From Terrimicrobium sacchariphilum (lineage in GTDB: Bacteria > Verrucomicrobiota > Verrucomicrobiia > Chthoniobacterales > Terrimicrobiaceae): 64,000 nt of DNA. Position numbers and translations under genes: made by a program. Shown piece by piece: positions 34,779-44,240 of the stretch. Each line of letters opens with the position of its first letter. Position 1 is the stretch's first letter. Location of the stretch: positions 992,001 through 1,056,000 of the forward strand of contig NZ_BDCO01000002.1 in the NCBI RefSeq assembly GCF_001613545.1, written 5' to 3'. Below the pieces are notes generated by a model, which worked only from the letters and a program-made list of their open reading frames with translations, ran no database searches and was not told the origin of the DNA.

Positions 34779-35210
34779 ATGAAAAGCTTGCTTGGTTGTC
34801 TTGGTCTGCTGGCGGCGATGTGTTTGCCGAGTCTTCACTCGGAAGAGATCGCCCGGACGCGAGGTGTGCATCAGGCCGCCGTGGCGGATTATCTTCAGGC
34901 GCATATCGCGAAGGTATCTCGATCGGGTGACCGGGTGGTGCTCGGCGGGGATGGCGAGGTTTTTGCCGTGAAGGGCGACAAGCAAAATATCACAGGCTTT
35001 TCCGATCGCATCGTGCTCCGGCAGGCGGGCGACTCCTTTGTCGCGAACTTCGGGGCCAGCGAAGGAGTCAATACCGTATTGACCCTGGTGAAGGTGGATA
35101 CCGGGAGGGTAGAGCTGCGCTACCGGGTAATGGACTCCCGCCGCGGCGGGTTGCGGATTGACGAGGGTGCGGTGTCTCTTGCCGTGGCGCGAAGTGGTGC
35201 TGAAGCCTGA
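34779..35210 (+). CDS. Exported protein of unknown function
   Basis: 143 residues with signal peptide MKSLLGCLGLLAAMCLPSLH. The remainder is strand-rich (DRVVLGGDGEVFAVKGD, DSFVANFGASEGVNTVLTLV, VELRYRVMDSRRGGLRIDEG). No family recognised. Confidence 0.55.
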   Translation: MKSLLGCLGLLAAMCLPSLHSEEIARTRGVHQAAVADYLQAHIAKVSRSGDRVVLGGDGEVFAVKGDKQNITGFSDRIVLRQAGDSFVANFGASEGVNTVLTLVKVDTGRVELRYRVMDSRRGGLRIDEGAVSLAVARSGAEA

Positions 35211-35348
35211 GAAGCCGGTGAGGAGGTTCTCTTTAGCAAGTCGGGAGTCTCATCCCTCTCCCTAGACCCGCGTCTGCCTGCCTGGGTGGCAAGGGTTCTG
35301 GGCTGCCTCTTTCCGTCTCCCTCGCTTCACTCAACCTGCCTTGTGTGG

Positions 35349-35738
35349 TCAGGTAAGGAGGGGGGCGCCGAGGGAGGGCATCTGGACGGGGCAGTACTGC
35401 CACGCGCCGATGTCGAAGAGGACGGCACAGCTGGTGTCGTCCTTCCAGATGGCGTCGGGGAGGCCCCAGTAGACGATGTGCGTCGTGGTGCGGGAGCGGT
35501 TGGTGAACGACGTGTTGGACCCGGAGGAGGTGTAGACGTGGATGTAGTCGCCCTTCGCAATGCGGCGGGAGGGCAGCCAGAAGGTGCGGCGCAGGGAGCC
35601 GGTGATCTCGCCGTCGCTCCGGCACGTACTATCGGCAAGGATGTACGCGCCGGCGTCGCAGTCGGCGTTGGCCTTCAGCGAGACGTATTCCTTTCCTCGG
35701 TTGCCTCGATGATGGACTGATCGGATCTCGATGCGCAT
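35349..35738 (-). CDS. Conserved hypothetical protein
   Basis: 129 residues: EYVSLKANADCDAGAYILAD, RTFWLPSRRIAKGDYIHVYT, NTSFTNRSRTTTHIVYWGL and AVLFDIGAWQ. The layout (strand, 'GDYIxxYT', 'THxxYW', 'AVLFxxxxW') matches a small conserved bacterial family without a known function. It lies downstream of the pyruvate oxidoreductase gene on the same strand. Confidence 0.6.
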   Translation of the reverse strand: MRIEIRSVHHRGNRGKEYVSLKANADCDAGAYILADSTCRSDGEITGSLRRTFWLPSRRIAKGDYIHVYTSSGSNTSFTNRSRTTTHIVYWGLPDAIWKDDTSCAVLFDIGAWQYCPVQMPSLGAPLLT

Positions 35739-35789
35739 GGGGCTAGGGTGCGGCGGATTGCGGGGTTGAGGGGGGAACGGGGGCTGACC

Positions 35790-35810
35790 GCCGGGAGATT
35801 AACTCCCGGC
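35790..35810 (-). terminator. Hairpin containing the stop codon of nifJ
   Basis: Perfect inverted repeat GCCGGGAG-ATTAA-CTCCCGGC. The TAA stop of the oxidoreductase (35799-35801) lies in the loop. There is no T tract on the minus-strand 3' side, so it may be an mRNA-end stabiliser rather than an intrinsic terminator. Confidence 0.5.
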
Positions 35811-38800
35811 AGTCTGGAGAGCAGCGTTTTCGCTGGGCTTGGCCGGAGTGCCGGGCTGTGCGGCGGCCGGGGCGCTGGGAGCCTCTGCTGCGGCCTCGGG
35901 CTTGGGAGCCGGGGTGGCTGCGGCGGGAGCGGGCGCGGTCGGCGCGGGCTTGCTCGGGTGTTGGGCCATGGCCTGGAGAGTATCCCAGTGGCGGTCGACA
36001 TCGGCCTGGGCGGCGGCCAGGATGGCGGCGGCGCGGGCTTTGTCGGTGCCCTTGGAGCGGAAGCGGAGCTCGTTCTTCAGGTACTCGGCGACGGGCACGG
36101 TGGGCGCGCCGCAGTCGAGCTGGAAGGAGGGCTGTCCAGCCTCCGCGCGACGGGGGTCGAAGCGGTAGAGCGGCCAGGTGCCGGTATTGACGGCGAGCTT
36201 CTGCTGCTCCAAGCCCATGTTCATCGAGTACCCGTGGGCGATGCAATGGCTGTAGGCGAGGATGAGCGAGGTGCCGGGGTAGCTCTCGGCCTCCTCAAAG
36301 GCCTTGAGGGTCTGCGAGTCCTTGGCGCCGAAGGCGACGCGGGCGACGTAGACGGAGCCGTAGCTCATGGCGATCATGCCGAGGTCTTTCTTCGGCGTGT
36401 TCTTGCCGTTGGAGGCAAACTTCGCCAGGGCTCCGAGCGGGGTGGCTTTGGACTGCTGGCCGCCGGTGTTCGAATAGACCTCGGTGTCGAGGACGAGGAT
36501 GTTGATGTTCAGCCCGAGGGACATGACGTGGTCGAGTCCGCCGAAGCCGATGTCGTACGCCCAGCCGTCGCCGCCGACGATCCACACGCTGCGCGGGATG
36601 AGCGAGTCGGCCAGGTACTCGAGACGGCGCGCTGCGGGTGAGGCAATACGCGGAAGTCTCTCGCGGAGGGCGGCGATACGCTCGCGCTGGGCGGTGATGG
36701 CGGCCTCGCCGGCGGTGGGAGCGGTGAGGATCTCGTTGACGAAATCGTCGCCGATCTGCGGGGCGAGGGAGCTGAGGAGTTGGCGGGCGGCTTGATTCTG
36801 CTGCTCGTAGGCGAAGCGCAGGCCGAGGCCGTACTCCGCATTGTCCTCAAAGAGCGAGTTGGACCAGGCAGGGCCGCGGCCTTCGCTATTCGTGGTGTAC
36901 GGGGTGGTGGGCAGGTTGCCGCCATAGATGGAGGAGCAGCCCGTGGCGTTGGCAATGACGGCGCGGTCGCCGTAGAGCTGGGTGAGGAGCTTGATGTAGG
37001 GCGTCTCACCGCAGCCGGCGCAGGCGCCGGAGAACTCGAAGAGCGGCTCGGCGAACTGGCTGGACTTCACCTCGGGCTTGAGCTGCGAACGGTCGGCGTT
37101 GGGCAGGGTGAGGAAGAAGTCGAAGTTCTTGCGGCCTGCCTCGACGTGGTCGGCGTGCGGGGCCATGTTGAGGGCCTTGCGCTTCGGGTCGGCCTTGTCC
37201 TTGACGGGGCAGACCTGGACGCAGAGCGTGCAGCCGGTGCAGTCCTCCGGGGCGACCTGGAGGGTGTACTTGTAGTCCTTGAAGTCGCGGGAACGGAAGT
37301 CCGCGCTCTGGAAGGAATCCGGCGCGCTTTCGAGGAGCGACGACGGGTAGTATTTGGGCCGGATGCAGGCGTGCGGGCAGACGAGCGCGCACTTGTTGCA
37401 CTGGATGCAGATGTCGGAGTTCCAGATGGGAACGGCGAGACCGACGTTGCGTTTCTCCCACTTCGCCGTGCCAGTCGGCCAGGTGCCGTCCGGCGGGAAG
37501 GCGCTGACGGGGAGTTCGTCGCCGAGACCGGCCATCATGGGCGCGGTGACGTGCTGGATGAACTCGGGCGCGATCTCCGGGACGAGGGCGTGAGATGGGG
37601 CGTTGAGCGGCGCGTTGGCAGGAATCTCAACCGGCACGAGACCGGCGAGGGCGCGGTCGACACCGGCGTAGTTTTTCTCAACGATGGCAGCGCCTTTCTT
37701 GCTGTAGGTGTGCTCGATGGCCTCCTTGATATGGGCGATCGCTTCGTCCTTCGGAATGACGCCGGAAAGGGCGAAGAAGCAGGTTTGCATGATGGTGTTG
37801 ATGCGGTTGCCGAGTCCGGCCTCCGCGGCGACCTTCACGGCGTCGATGGCGTAGACGCGGAGGTGCTTCTCGAGGATCTGCTCCTGGGCGAGACGCGGGA
37901 GTCGGCTCCAGGTCTCGGAGGGGGAGAAGGGCGTGTTGATCAACACGGTCGCGCCCTCCGCGGCGATGCCGAGGACGTCGAAGCGCTCAAAGAACGGGAA
38001 CTGGTGGACGCCAACGAAATTGGCCTGGCCGATGAGGTAGTGCGACCCGATCGGGCGAGGGCCGAAGCGCAGGTGCGAGACGGTCATGGCGCCGGATTTC
38101 TTCGAGTCGTAGACGAAGTAGCCCTGGGCGTAATTGGCGGTCTTTTCGCCAATGATCTTGATGGAGTTTTTATTCGCTCCCACGGTGCCGTCGGAGCCGA
38201 GGCCGAAGAAGACGGCGCGGCAGACGTCGTCGGGCTCGATATCAAACTCGCGATCGTAGTCGAGCGAGGTGCCGGTGATGTCGTCGTTGATGCCGATGGT
38301 GAAGTGGCGGCGCGGGCGCTCGGCTTTCAGCTCGTCGTAGACGGCCTTGACCATGGCTGGGGTGAATTCCTTGGACGACAGGCCGTAGCGGCCGCCGATG
38401 ACGACGGGCTCGACCTCAAAGGGCGAGCAGCCGGCGGCGCGGCCCTCGGCGATGGCGGTGATGACGTCCTGGTAAAGCGGCTCGCCGATGGCTCCGGGCT
38501 CCTTCGTACGGTCGAGCACGGCGATGCTGCGCACGGTGCGCGGCAGGGCGCCGAGGAAATCCGGCACGGAGAAGGGGCGGAAGAGGCGGATTTTGAGAAC
38601 GCCGGTGCGCTCGCCGTCCTGGTTCAGGGCAAGGGCCGTCTCCTCGGCGGTTTCCGCGCCCGAACCCATGGCGATGATAACGCGGTCGGCATGAGGGTGG
38701 CCGGTGTATTGGAACAGCCCGTATTCGCGGCCGGTGAGGTCCGCAAAACGATCCATCAGTGCCTGAACGACGCCGGGGAGACGATTGTAGTAAGGGTTGC

Positions 38801-39491
38801 AGGATTCGCGGGCCTGGAAGAAGACGTCGGGATTTTGCGCGGTGCCGCGAATGACCGGGTGATCGGGGCTGAGGCCGTGATCGCGGAAGGCGGCGATCCA
38901 TTCGTCGTCGATCATGCGGCGGAGGACGTCGTCGTCGAGTTCGTCGATCTTGCCGATCTCATGCGAGGTGCGGAAGCCGTCGAAGAAGTGGATGAAGGGC
39001 ACCTTGCCCGCGAGCGTGGCGGCGTGGGCGATGAGGGCGAGATCCTGCGCCTCCTGCACGGAGTTGGAACAAAGCAGGGCGACGCCGGTCTGGCGGCAGG
39101 CCATGACGTCGGAGTGATCGCCGAAGATGGAAAGTGCGTGGGCCGCGACGGTGCGCGCGGTGACGTGGAGGACAAAGGGAAGAAGCTCGCCCGCGATCTT
39201 GTAGAGATTCGGGATCATGAGCAGGAGACCCTGCGACGCGGTGAATGTGGTGGAGAGCGAACCGGCCTGCAGCATGCCATGGATGGCGCCGGCCACGCCG
39301 GCCTCGGACTGCATCTGCACGAGCTGCGGGATGGCGTTCCAGAGGTTCGGCTGGGACTTGCTGGACCATTCATCGCACCACTCGGCCATGGGGGAGGACG
39401 GAGTGATGGGATAAATGGCGATGGTTTCGCTCAAACGATAGGCGACGGAGGCGACCGCCTCGTTGGCATCCAAAGTTACTGGGGCCTTCAT
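35799..39491 (-). CDS. nifJ: Pyruvate:ferredoxin (flavodoxin) oxidoreductase
   Basis: About 1230 residues, a single-chain homodimeric PFOR. The N-terminal pyruvate-binding domain has AIYPITPSSPMAEWCDEW. The middle has two [4Fe-4S] motifs, CIQCNKCALVCPHAC and CTGCTLCVQVCPV. The TPP domain has GACAGCGETPYIKLLTQLYG, TGCSSIYGGN and GDGWAYDIGFGGLDHV. It oxidises pyruvate to acetyl-CoA and CO2, passing electrons to ferredoxin or flavodoxin, so the host has anaerobic or microaerobic metabolism. The last ~50 residues form an Ala/Pro/Lys-rich tail not usual for the family. ATG 39491 preferred over TTG 39503. Confidence 0.95.
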   Translation of the reverse strand: MKAPVTLDANEAVASVAYRLSETIAIYPITPSSPMAEWCDEWSSKSQPNLWNAIPQLVQMQSEAGVAGAIHGMLQAGSLSTTFTASQGLLLMIPNLYKIAGELLPFVLHVTARTVAAHALSIFGDHSDVMACRQTGVALLCSNSVQEAQDLALIAHAATLAGKVPFIHFFDGFRTSHEIGKIDELDDDVLRRMIDDEWIAAFRDHGLSPDHPVIRGTAQNPDVFFQARESCNPYYNRLPGVVQALMDRFADLTGREYGLFQYTGHPHADRVIIAMGSGAETAEETALALNQDGERTGVLKIRLFRPFSVPDFLGALPRTVRSIAVLDRTKEPGAIGEPLYQDVITAIAEGRAAGCSPFEVEPVVIGGRYGLSSKEFTPAMVKAVYDELKAERPRRHFTIGINDDITGTSLDYDREFDIEPDDVCRAVFFGLGSDGTVGANKNSIKIIGEKTANYAQGYFVYDSKKSGAMTVSHLRFGPRPIGSHYLIGQANFVGVHQFPFFERFDVLGIAAEGATVLINTPFSPSETWSRLPRLAQEQILEKHLRVYAIDAVKVAAEAGLGNRINTIMQTCFFALSGVIPKDEAIAHIKEAIEHTYSKKGAAIVEKNYAGVDRALAGLVPVEIPANAPLNAPSHALVPEIAPEFIQHVTAPMMAGLGDELPVSAFPPDGTWPTGTAKWEKRNVGLAVPIWNSDICIQCNKCALVCPHACIRPKYYPSSLLESAPDSFQSADFRSRDFKDYKYTLQVAPEDCTGCTLCVQVCPVKDKADPKRKALNMAPHADHVEAGRKNFDFFLTLPNADRSQLKPEVKSSQFAEPLFEFSGACAGCGETPYIKLLTQLYGDRAVIANATGCSSIYGGNLPTTPYTTNSEGRGPAWSNSLFEDNAEYGLGLRFAYEQQNQAARQLLSSLAPQIGDDFVNEILTAPTAGEAAITAQRERIAALRERLPRIASPAARRLEYLADSLIPRSVWIVGGDGWAYDIGFGGLDHVMSLGLNINILVLDTEVYSNTGGQQSKATPLGALAKFASNGKNTPKKDLGMIAMSYGSVYVARVAFGAKDSQTLKAFEEAESYPGTSLILAYSHCIAHGYSMNMGLEQQKLAVNTGTWPLYRFDPRRAEAGQPSFQLDCGAPTVPVAEYLKNELRFRSKGTDKARAAAILAAAQADVDRHWDTLQAMAQHPSKPAPTAPAPAAATPAPKPEAAAEAPSAPAAAQPGTPAKPSENAALQTAGS

Positions 39492-40350
39492 AGTGGAGCC
39501 CAACGTAACGCCATCAATCCCAAACCGACTCTGCGTGTGTTGGCGAAGACTGTGCGGGAATTGTCACTCGGGACAACGGAGGTTGTACGGAAAGAGCGCG
39601 GGGGCGGGCGCGCGTGAGGGGGGTTTTCAAAAGAAGCGTCCTTTGTGGCTAGAAAAGGGGCGGTGCTGCCGGGTCGGAGGATCTCGAGGATGGAAGCTGA
39701 GAAAATAACCGGGCAGAGATGAAGAAATGAGGGGCTTGGTTCTGAGAAGGGAGGCGTTATGCCGGAGCGATGGGATATGTGACTCGAGCGCGGCTGCATG
39801 GACGCAGTGCCGGAGGCTCCACGAAGGAGCTGGCAAGCGAACATATTGCAGTGCCGCACATGAAGGCTCATCGAGCGGGGAGGCTGACCGGTTTCCATCT
39901 CTCGATGAAATGACGCGGTGGCCACAGGACAGGCTCACCAGGCGAAAAGCGAAGATGTGAGGCGTAGCGTGGCAAATGAGGAGATGAGAAGGCATCTTGG
40001 GCTGGCATCAAGGCCGGGCGAGCGGAAGTGCTCGTCCTCATCGAACGAATGCCCCGTCCTTAGCGAGTTCGGCTCCAACTCCCTCATCCCTACGCTAATG
40101 ATGAGATGCCCGATGGCATAACGAATTTTCGAGTGCTTTGCGGAGACGGGCGCCCGGTTGTGGACGTTTCTCGTGATGCTGTTCAAAGCCGACTCGGTTT
40201 AGTGAGCCAAAAGGGCCGAGCCGGCTGTTTGCATGTTTGCGAGTGTTGCATCCCTAGCATGGTTTGGAGCGGATTATTGGGAAATAGATTGGTTCGCTGA
40301 ATGTTTCGGCTTTCATCCTTTAGAGTCTTATGGTATTTCTCCTTATAACC
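39492..40350. other. Left flank of the phage island
   Basis: About 860 bp without a convincing gene. Short frames on both strands have no resemblance to known proteins. An integration site would be expected here or further left, but I found no long direct repeat shared with 60488-61147. Confidence 0.45.
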
Positions 40351-41685
40351 ATGAGCGTACAAAGCGAAACAAATCGTGTGCAGTACTGGGGCAACGGGAC
40401 GACGACGACGGCCTATCCGGTGCCGTTCTATTTCTTTGAAATCGGCGATCTCCGAGTCGTAGTGACGGATGCCGAGGGGGCTGATATCAAGCTGGCGGAG
40501 GGTAGTGACTACTCCGTCTCGGGCGCAGGCAATGAAAGTGGAGGCGCGATATGGACTGTTGCAGCCGTTCCGCCGACCTCGCGAGTAACGATCTATCGCG
40601 AAGTTCAGGCAGTGCAGTCCACAGTCTACGAGGAGAACGGGGAATTTCCCGCCAAAACCCACGAGCGGGCCCTTGATCGGCAAACCATGCTAAGCCAGCA
40701 AAACGCCCGGGCATTGGGCCAGGCACTGAAGGTGCGGGAGAGTGATGGTGAAAAATCGCCCCTGACCACGGTGACAAACTCGGTCATTGGATTTGGTGGA
40801 GACGCGCAGCCTAGGACATTTACGCCAGAGCAACTCGCGGTATGGCTGAATTTGACCCAGCAGTTCTTCGGCGAAGGAACCAAGACATGGCTGATGAACT
40901 CTGATCGGACCTCAGTGGTTCCAGAGTTTCTCGGGCAGGTGGGAGTGCAACTGGAAGACTTCACGATCTGGGTTGCGACCGGGACTTCGGCGGGAGCATG
41001 GGTCGCCCCGAAAGCGGGGATTCCGGACAACTCTATCCTTACGACCATGCTGGCCAACGGCGTGTTGTCCGCGGATTCCGCCGGTCGTGCGAAAATGTCC
41101 GACTCATTTCTCACACTGGCAAAGATCGGATCTGGAATCTTCACGGCGGACGCAGCAGGCCGAGGAAAGTTCGGCTCCGGTTTCGTGGATTCCAGCCTTT
41201 GCGCATCGGGTTTGTGGAATGCCATCGCCCCGGTAGGGGCAATTATTCAGACGGTAGGCGCATCCAGTAATGCGGAAACGACGCTTAGTGCGCAGATTCC
41301 ATTCGGCAATGCGAAGCCTCAGATTTCTGATGGGACGCAGGTGATCTCTGTGTCAATAACTCCGATTTTATCATCAAGTAAGATTCGAGTTCAATATAAT
41401 GGGCCATACTCAGCGTCATCTGCAACTGGAGCCTGTTTTGCTATTTTTCGTTCTGGCGTAAATGACTGTTTAGTTAGTTCCTACTGTTCGTTTGGTTCCG
41501 GGGATTATGGGGTTAATGTGAATTTGGATATGATTGATGTGCCGGGAGGAGGGGTTAAAACTTACTCTATCAGGGTTGGGCCTGTTGTTTCGTCTGTTAT
41601 TTATTTGAATCGCCTTCACACTTATGGTTCTAAGTTTGGAGGATCGCTTGCGCAGGTGTTAACTGTGCAGGAAATTAAGGGGTAA
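40351..41685 (+). CDS. T7-type tail fibre protein
   Basis: 444 residues from MSVQSETNRVQYWGNGTT. The first ~140 residues match the N-terminal tail-attachment domain of podovirus fibres (YPVPFYFFEIGDLRVVVTD ... GSDYSVSGAG ... ALDRQTMLSQQ). The central part is repetitive (LADSAGRAKMSD/ FTADAAGRGKFG-like). The C-terminal ~140 residues are Ser/Val-rich and encoded by distinctly lower-GC DNA from about 41260 on, as expected for an exchanged receptor-binding tip. First gene of the island. Confidence 0.85.
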   Translation: MSVQSETNRVQYWGNGTTTTAYPVPFYFFEIGDLRVVVTDAEGADIKLAEGSDYSVSGAGNESGGAIWTVAAVPPTSRVTIYREVQAVQSTVYEENGEFPAKTHERALDRQTMLSQQNARALGQALKVRESDGEKSPLTTVTNSVIGFGGDAQPRTFTPEQLAVWLNLTQQFFGEGTKTWLMNSDRTSVVPEFLGQVGVQLEDFTIWVATGTSAGAWVAPKAGIPDNSILTTMLANGVLSADSAGRAKMSDSFLTLAKIGSGIFTADAAGRGKFGSGFVDSSLCASGLWNAIAPVGAIIQTVGASSNAETTLSAQIPFGNAKPQISDGTQVISVSITPILSSSKIRVQYNGPYSASSATGACFAIFRSGVNDCLVSSYCSFGSGDYGVNVNLDMIDVPGGGVKTYSIRVGPVVSSVIYLNRLHTYGSKFGGSLAQVLTVQEIKG

Positions 41686-42072
41686 TTTCGGATTTGTGAA
41701 ACTCGCGAGCGCTGATTGCTCTTTTGTTGAGCTTGAGGTGTCTGGGGTCGGGTTGCATGTATTTCACTGGATGGATGGTGTGGCGTATTCTTCGATGTGT
41801 TGATTCTTGGTTGGATGAACTTCGTTTCGCTTTGGCTTTTGCGTGCGGGGTTTTTGAGGAACTTCTTACTTTATATCTTAATGTTGTTGCATTTGTTGAT
41901 CTGCCTAATTTTGTGGCAGGATTTGCAAAGCAGGCATTCGCTTGTCATTAAAATGTGTGGTCATTCAAGGAGTCGATGTTGCTTGAGTAATCTGCGCGTC
42001 CGGCAGGTTTTGGATACACGGGCCGATTCACATTCCCGAGTTTTTTGAGAAAATTGCACTATTTTTACAATT
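41686..42072. other. Low-GC gap after the tail fibre
   Basis: Frames of 75-83 codons exist here, but they are hydrophobic, overlap one another and lack ribosome-binding sites, so I do not call them. The composition matches the preceding fibre tip and the next gene, so this is part of the acquired segment. Confidence 0.4.
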
Positions 42073-42552
42073 ATGATTATTGAGAACTTTCGAACCATTA
42101 TTGTTGATTTAATCCCGACGCTCGATGTTGGTATCTATGCCGCAGGCGACGTTTTGTTTGATCGCTCTATTCTCGATATCGGGAACTATGCGAATCCAGG
42201 ACAGAATGCCGTGCAAAAAATCCGTGGCCGTATTCTCTCGGTTGGAGTTCTTGATAAGGATGACCAGGGTGTGACAATGGACCTGTGTTTTCTTAAGGCT
42301 GATGTCAGTCTGGGTATAGTTAATGCCGCACCTTCCATTACGGATGCGGACGCCGAGAATATTGTTGGGTTTGTTACCGTTGCTGCGAGCAAGGACCTTG
42401 GTGGTTGCAGGTTTGGTCAGGCTGACTGCGATATCCGGTTCTCCATTACCGGTGAGACGCTCTATTTGGCGGGGATTACGCTGGGCGCGCCGACGCACAC
42501 GGCCTTTGGGTTGAAATTTCGCATCGTGCTTGAGCTTGAGGAGGGATACTGA
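42073..42552 (+). CDS. Phage protein of unknown function
   Basis: 159 residues, MIIENFRTIIVDLIPTLDVG ... AGITLGAPTHTAFGLKFRIV. Low-GC, located between tail fibre and lectin-like protein, with its last base overlapping the next start. Probably a fibre-associated or baseplate-type accessory protein by position only. Confidence 0.6.
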   Translation: MIIENFRTIIVDLIPTLDVGIYAAGDVLFDRSILDIGNYANPGQNAVQKIRGRILSVGVLDKDDQGVTMDLCFLKADVSLGIVNAAPSITDADAENIVGFVTVAASKDLGGCRFGQADCDIRFSITGETLYLAGITLGAPTHTAFGLKFRIVLELEEGY

Positions 42553-43367
42553 TGGCTGTTCCCTGGCGATCCTCTGGAAGGATGGATGCCGATGTGCGAG
42601 GCTATTGTGATCGCACAGGGGCAACTGCTTCGACAGCGATCAACAATTTTGCCCGCGGGCTGAAGGGGATGGGAATGTGGGAGAATTTTGCATGTTTCCT
42701 CATGCCACAGACTCAATCCATTGGCTCAGGGTCGTTTCTGCCGTGTTTTGGCGGATCGGGTGCGGGAATCACTGGGACTCTGATAAATGGCCCGACGTGG
42801 GGCTTACAGGGTATTACATTCCCGTTTTCCTCATATATTGATGTTAGCGGTGCGAACAGTCTCTTTCGCAACAAGGGTGCCGGCTGGGTCTGCGCAGTGT
42901 ATTCAGATGGCGATCCGTCGGGTGGTGACTCGGGACGGTCAGTGGTTTGGTTCTCGACAGGTATCAATACCGCAGTTCGTCTGGCTCTCTGGTCTCGCAG
43001 AAACATGACGTATTCGGTGGGGTTATCCAGGCGACTCGACACGGAAGGCGTTGTTGAGAGTTCCTCGGGCACAGCCCCCGGAACGGGATTTCATTACCAT
43101 GACTGTGTCGCCCAGTGGTCGGCCAACACTCTTGCGAGTCGCATTGACGGCGCTGCAAACCCGGTGGGGGCCTTTTCCTCGGCGGGTGTAACGGCCGACA
43201 TAGCAAGCGCATCTGTGCGCATCGGGTCATCGGCTCCAGGGGCTAACCGTTTTAGCGGAATCATCTCGATGATCGCGTTCTCTGACCGGGCGGTTACGTT
43301 GGCAACCTCGGAGGCATTTCGAAGCCTTTATAAATCCACCGTAGGAAGGGAACTTGGGCTGCCATGA
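42552..43367 (+). CDS. LamG/concanavalin-like phage protein
   Basis: 271 residues. The segments FSSYIDVSGANSLFRNKGAGW, CVAQWSANTLASRIDGA and FSGIISMIAFSDRAVTLAT give the beta-sandwich pattern of laminin-G/concanavalin-like lectin domains, common in phage receptor-binding proteins. Overlaps the preceding gene by 1 bp and the next by 4 bp. Confidence 0.6.
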   Translation: MAVPWRSSGRMDADVRGYCDRTGATASTAINNFARGLKGMGMWENFACFLMPQTQSIGSGSFLPCFGGSGAGITGTLINGPTWGLQGITFPFSSYIDVSGANSLFRNKGAGWVCAVYSDGDPSGGDSGRSVVWFSTGINTAVRLALWSRRNMTYSVGLSRRLDTEGVVESSSGTAPGTGFHYHDCVAQWSANTLASRIDGAANPVGAFSSAGVTADIASASVRIGSSAPGANRFSGIISMIAFSDRAVTLATSEAFRSLYKSTVGRELGLP

Positions 43368-43708
43368 GCTTTCAGCAAATTGAAAGAATAGTGGCATTTG
43401 ACTCCATGCAGGTTGGCGCACTGTTGGGCACGGCGTTGGAATGGTTTGGTGAGACGGTCCCGGACGGCGCGGAATCTATCAGAACCATCGGCGCATTTTG
43501 GGACGATGAAGGGAGGACCCGCATTCGCGCAGCCAGCCTGGTCGATGGAACGATTTCGGGAATTCCTCTCGCGGACGGGCGGGTTGCATTCCAGTGTCTC
43601 TGGCAGAGCGATCTCGTTGACGCCTGGCAGGAGGGGCTGTTTCCCGGTGTAGTGGAACTGACAACGGAAGAGCTGTCGGCTCTTCGAGTAGTGGAGGTGG
43701 AACCGTGA
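43364..43708 (+). CDS. Small phage protein of unknown function
   Basis: 114 residues, MSFQQIERIVAFDSMQVG..., acidic C-terminus. ATGA-type overlaps on both sides show that it belongs to the tail-fibre/lysis operon. Confidence 0.55.
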   Translation: MSFQQIERIVAFDSMQVGALLGTALEWFGETVPDGAESIRTIGAFWDDEGRTRIRAASLVDGTISGIPLADGRVAFQCLWQSDLVDAWQEGLFPGVVELTTEELSALRVVEVEP

Positions 43709-44004
43709 CAGAGGAACTCAAGGCTGCCGCGCAGGCAGGAGACCGTTTTGCTAATATTATCCTTCTGGCTTACAAGCTGGGCGGATGGGGTGTGTTATCG
43801 TTGGCGCTGTTGGTGGCTCTTCGGTACGTCTGGGACGAACGGGCGACGACGAGCCAGGTGCTTATCGCGGAGTTGCGTGACGGAAAGCAGGCGCAACTCG
43901 AGGTGATCACGCAAAATTCGCTCGCTTTGCAAAAAAGTGCGGAGTCGCAGCAGCAGGTAGCACGCGCGGTGGAGCAGCTTGCTGCCGAGGTGCGGAGAAA
44001 GTGA
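43705..44004 (+). CDS. Phage membrane protein, lysis accessory candidate
   Basis: 99 residues from a GTG that overlaps the previous stop. One transmembrane helix (LGGWGVLSLALLVALRYVW) is followed by a coiled-coil-like tail (LIAELRDGKQAQLEVIT ... SAESQQQVARAVEQLA). The N-in, single-helix plus coiled-coil form fits an i-spanin or a pinholin-type accessory near the endolysin. Confidence 0.6.
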   Translation: MTEELKAAAQAGDRFANIILLAYKLGGWGVLSLALLVALRYVWDERATTSQVLIAELRDGKQAQLEVITQNSLALQKSAESQQQVARAVEQLAAEVRRK

Positions 44005-44240
44005 GAAAGATGAAATTGAAAACAGGTATTTCCAAGGTCGGAGCCGTGGTCTTTGGAGCCGCGGCCGGGGCGATCGGGGCAGTGGTGACGGGAGGCGTGA
44101 CTGCGGCGGTACAGTATGTGCAGGCCAATGGCGCGACGCAAAACTGGCAGGCGGTGGGGGGTGCGGCGGCAGCCGGAGCGGTGCTCGGCGCGGCTGCGTA
44201 CTTCTTCCCGTCACCGCTGCGGGAGCAGTCAGCACAATGA
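44001..44240 (+). CDS. Putative holin
   Basis: 79 residues from GTG 44001 (ATG 44010 also possible). Two Gly/Ala-rich hydrophobic segments (VGAVVFGAAAGAIGAVVTGG and AVGGAAAAGAVLGAAAYFF) with short charged ends. The size, topology and position just upstream of the endolysin suggest a holin. Confidence 0.55.
   Translation: MRKMKLKTGISKVGAVVFGAAAGAIGAVVTGGVTAAVQYVQANGATQNWQAVGGAAAAGAVLGAAAYFFPSPLREQSAQ

Noticed and set aside
36780-39617. A 945-codon open frame on the plus strand opposite nifJ
   Set aside because: It is the antisense of a highly conserved enzyme gene in GC-rich DNA. The product is repetitive Gly/Ala/Asp-rich sequence without domains.
39727-40121. Short frames between nifJ and the phage island
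   Set aside because: No ribosome-binding sites, no family resemblance and overlapping alternatives on both strands.
41724-42048. Two hydrophobic ~80-codon frames after the tail fibre
   Set aside because: They overlap each other in different frames, and their Leu/Phe-rich content follows from T-rich DNA.
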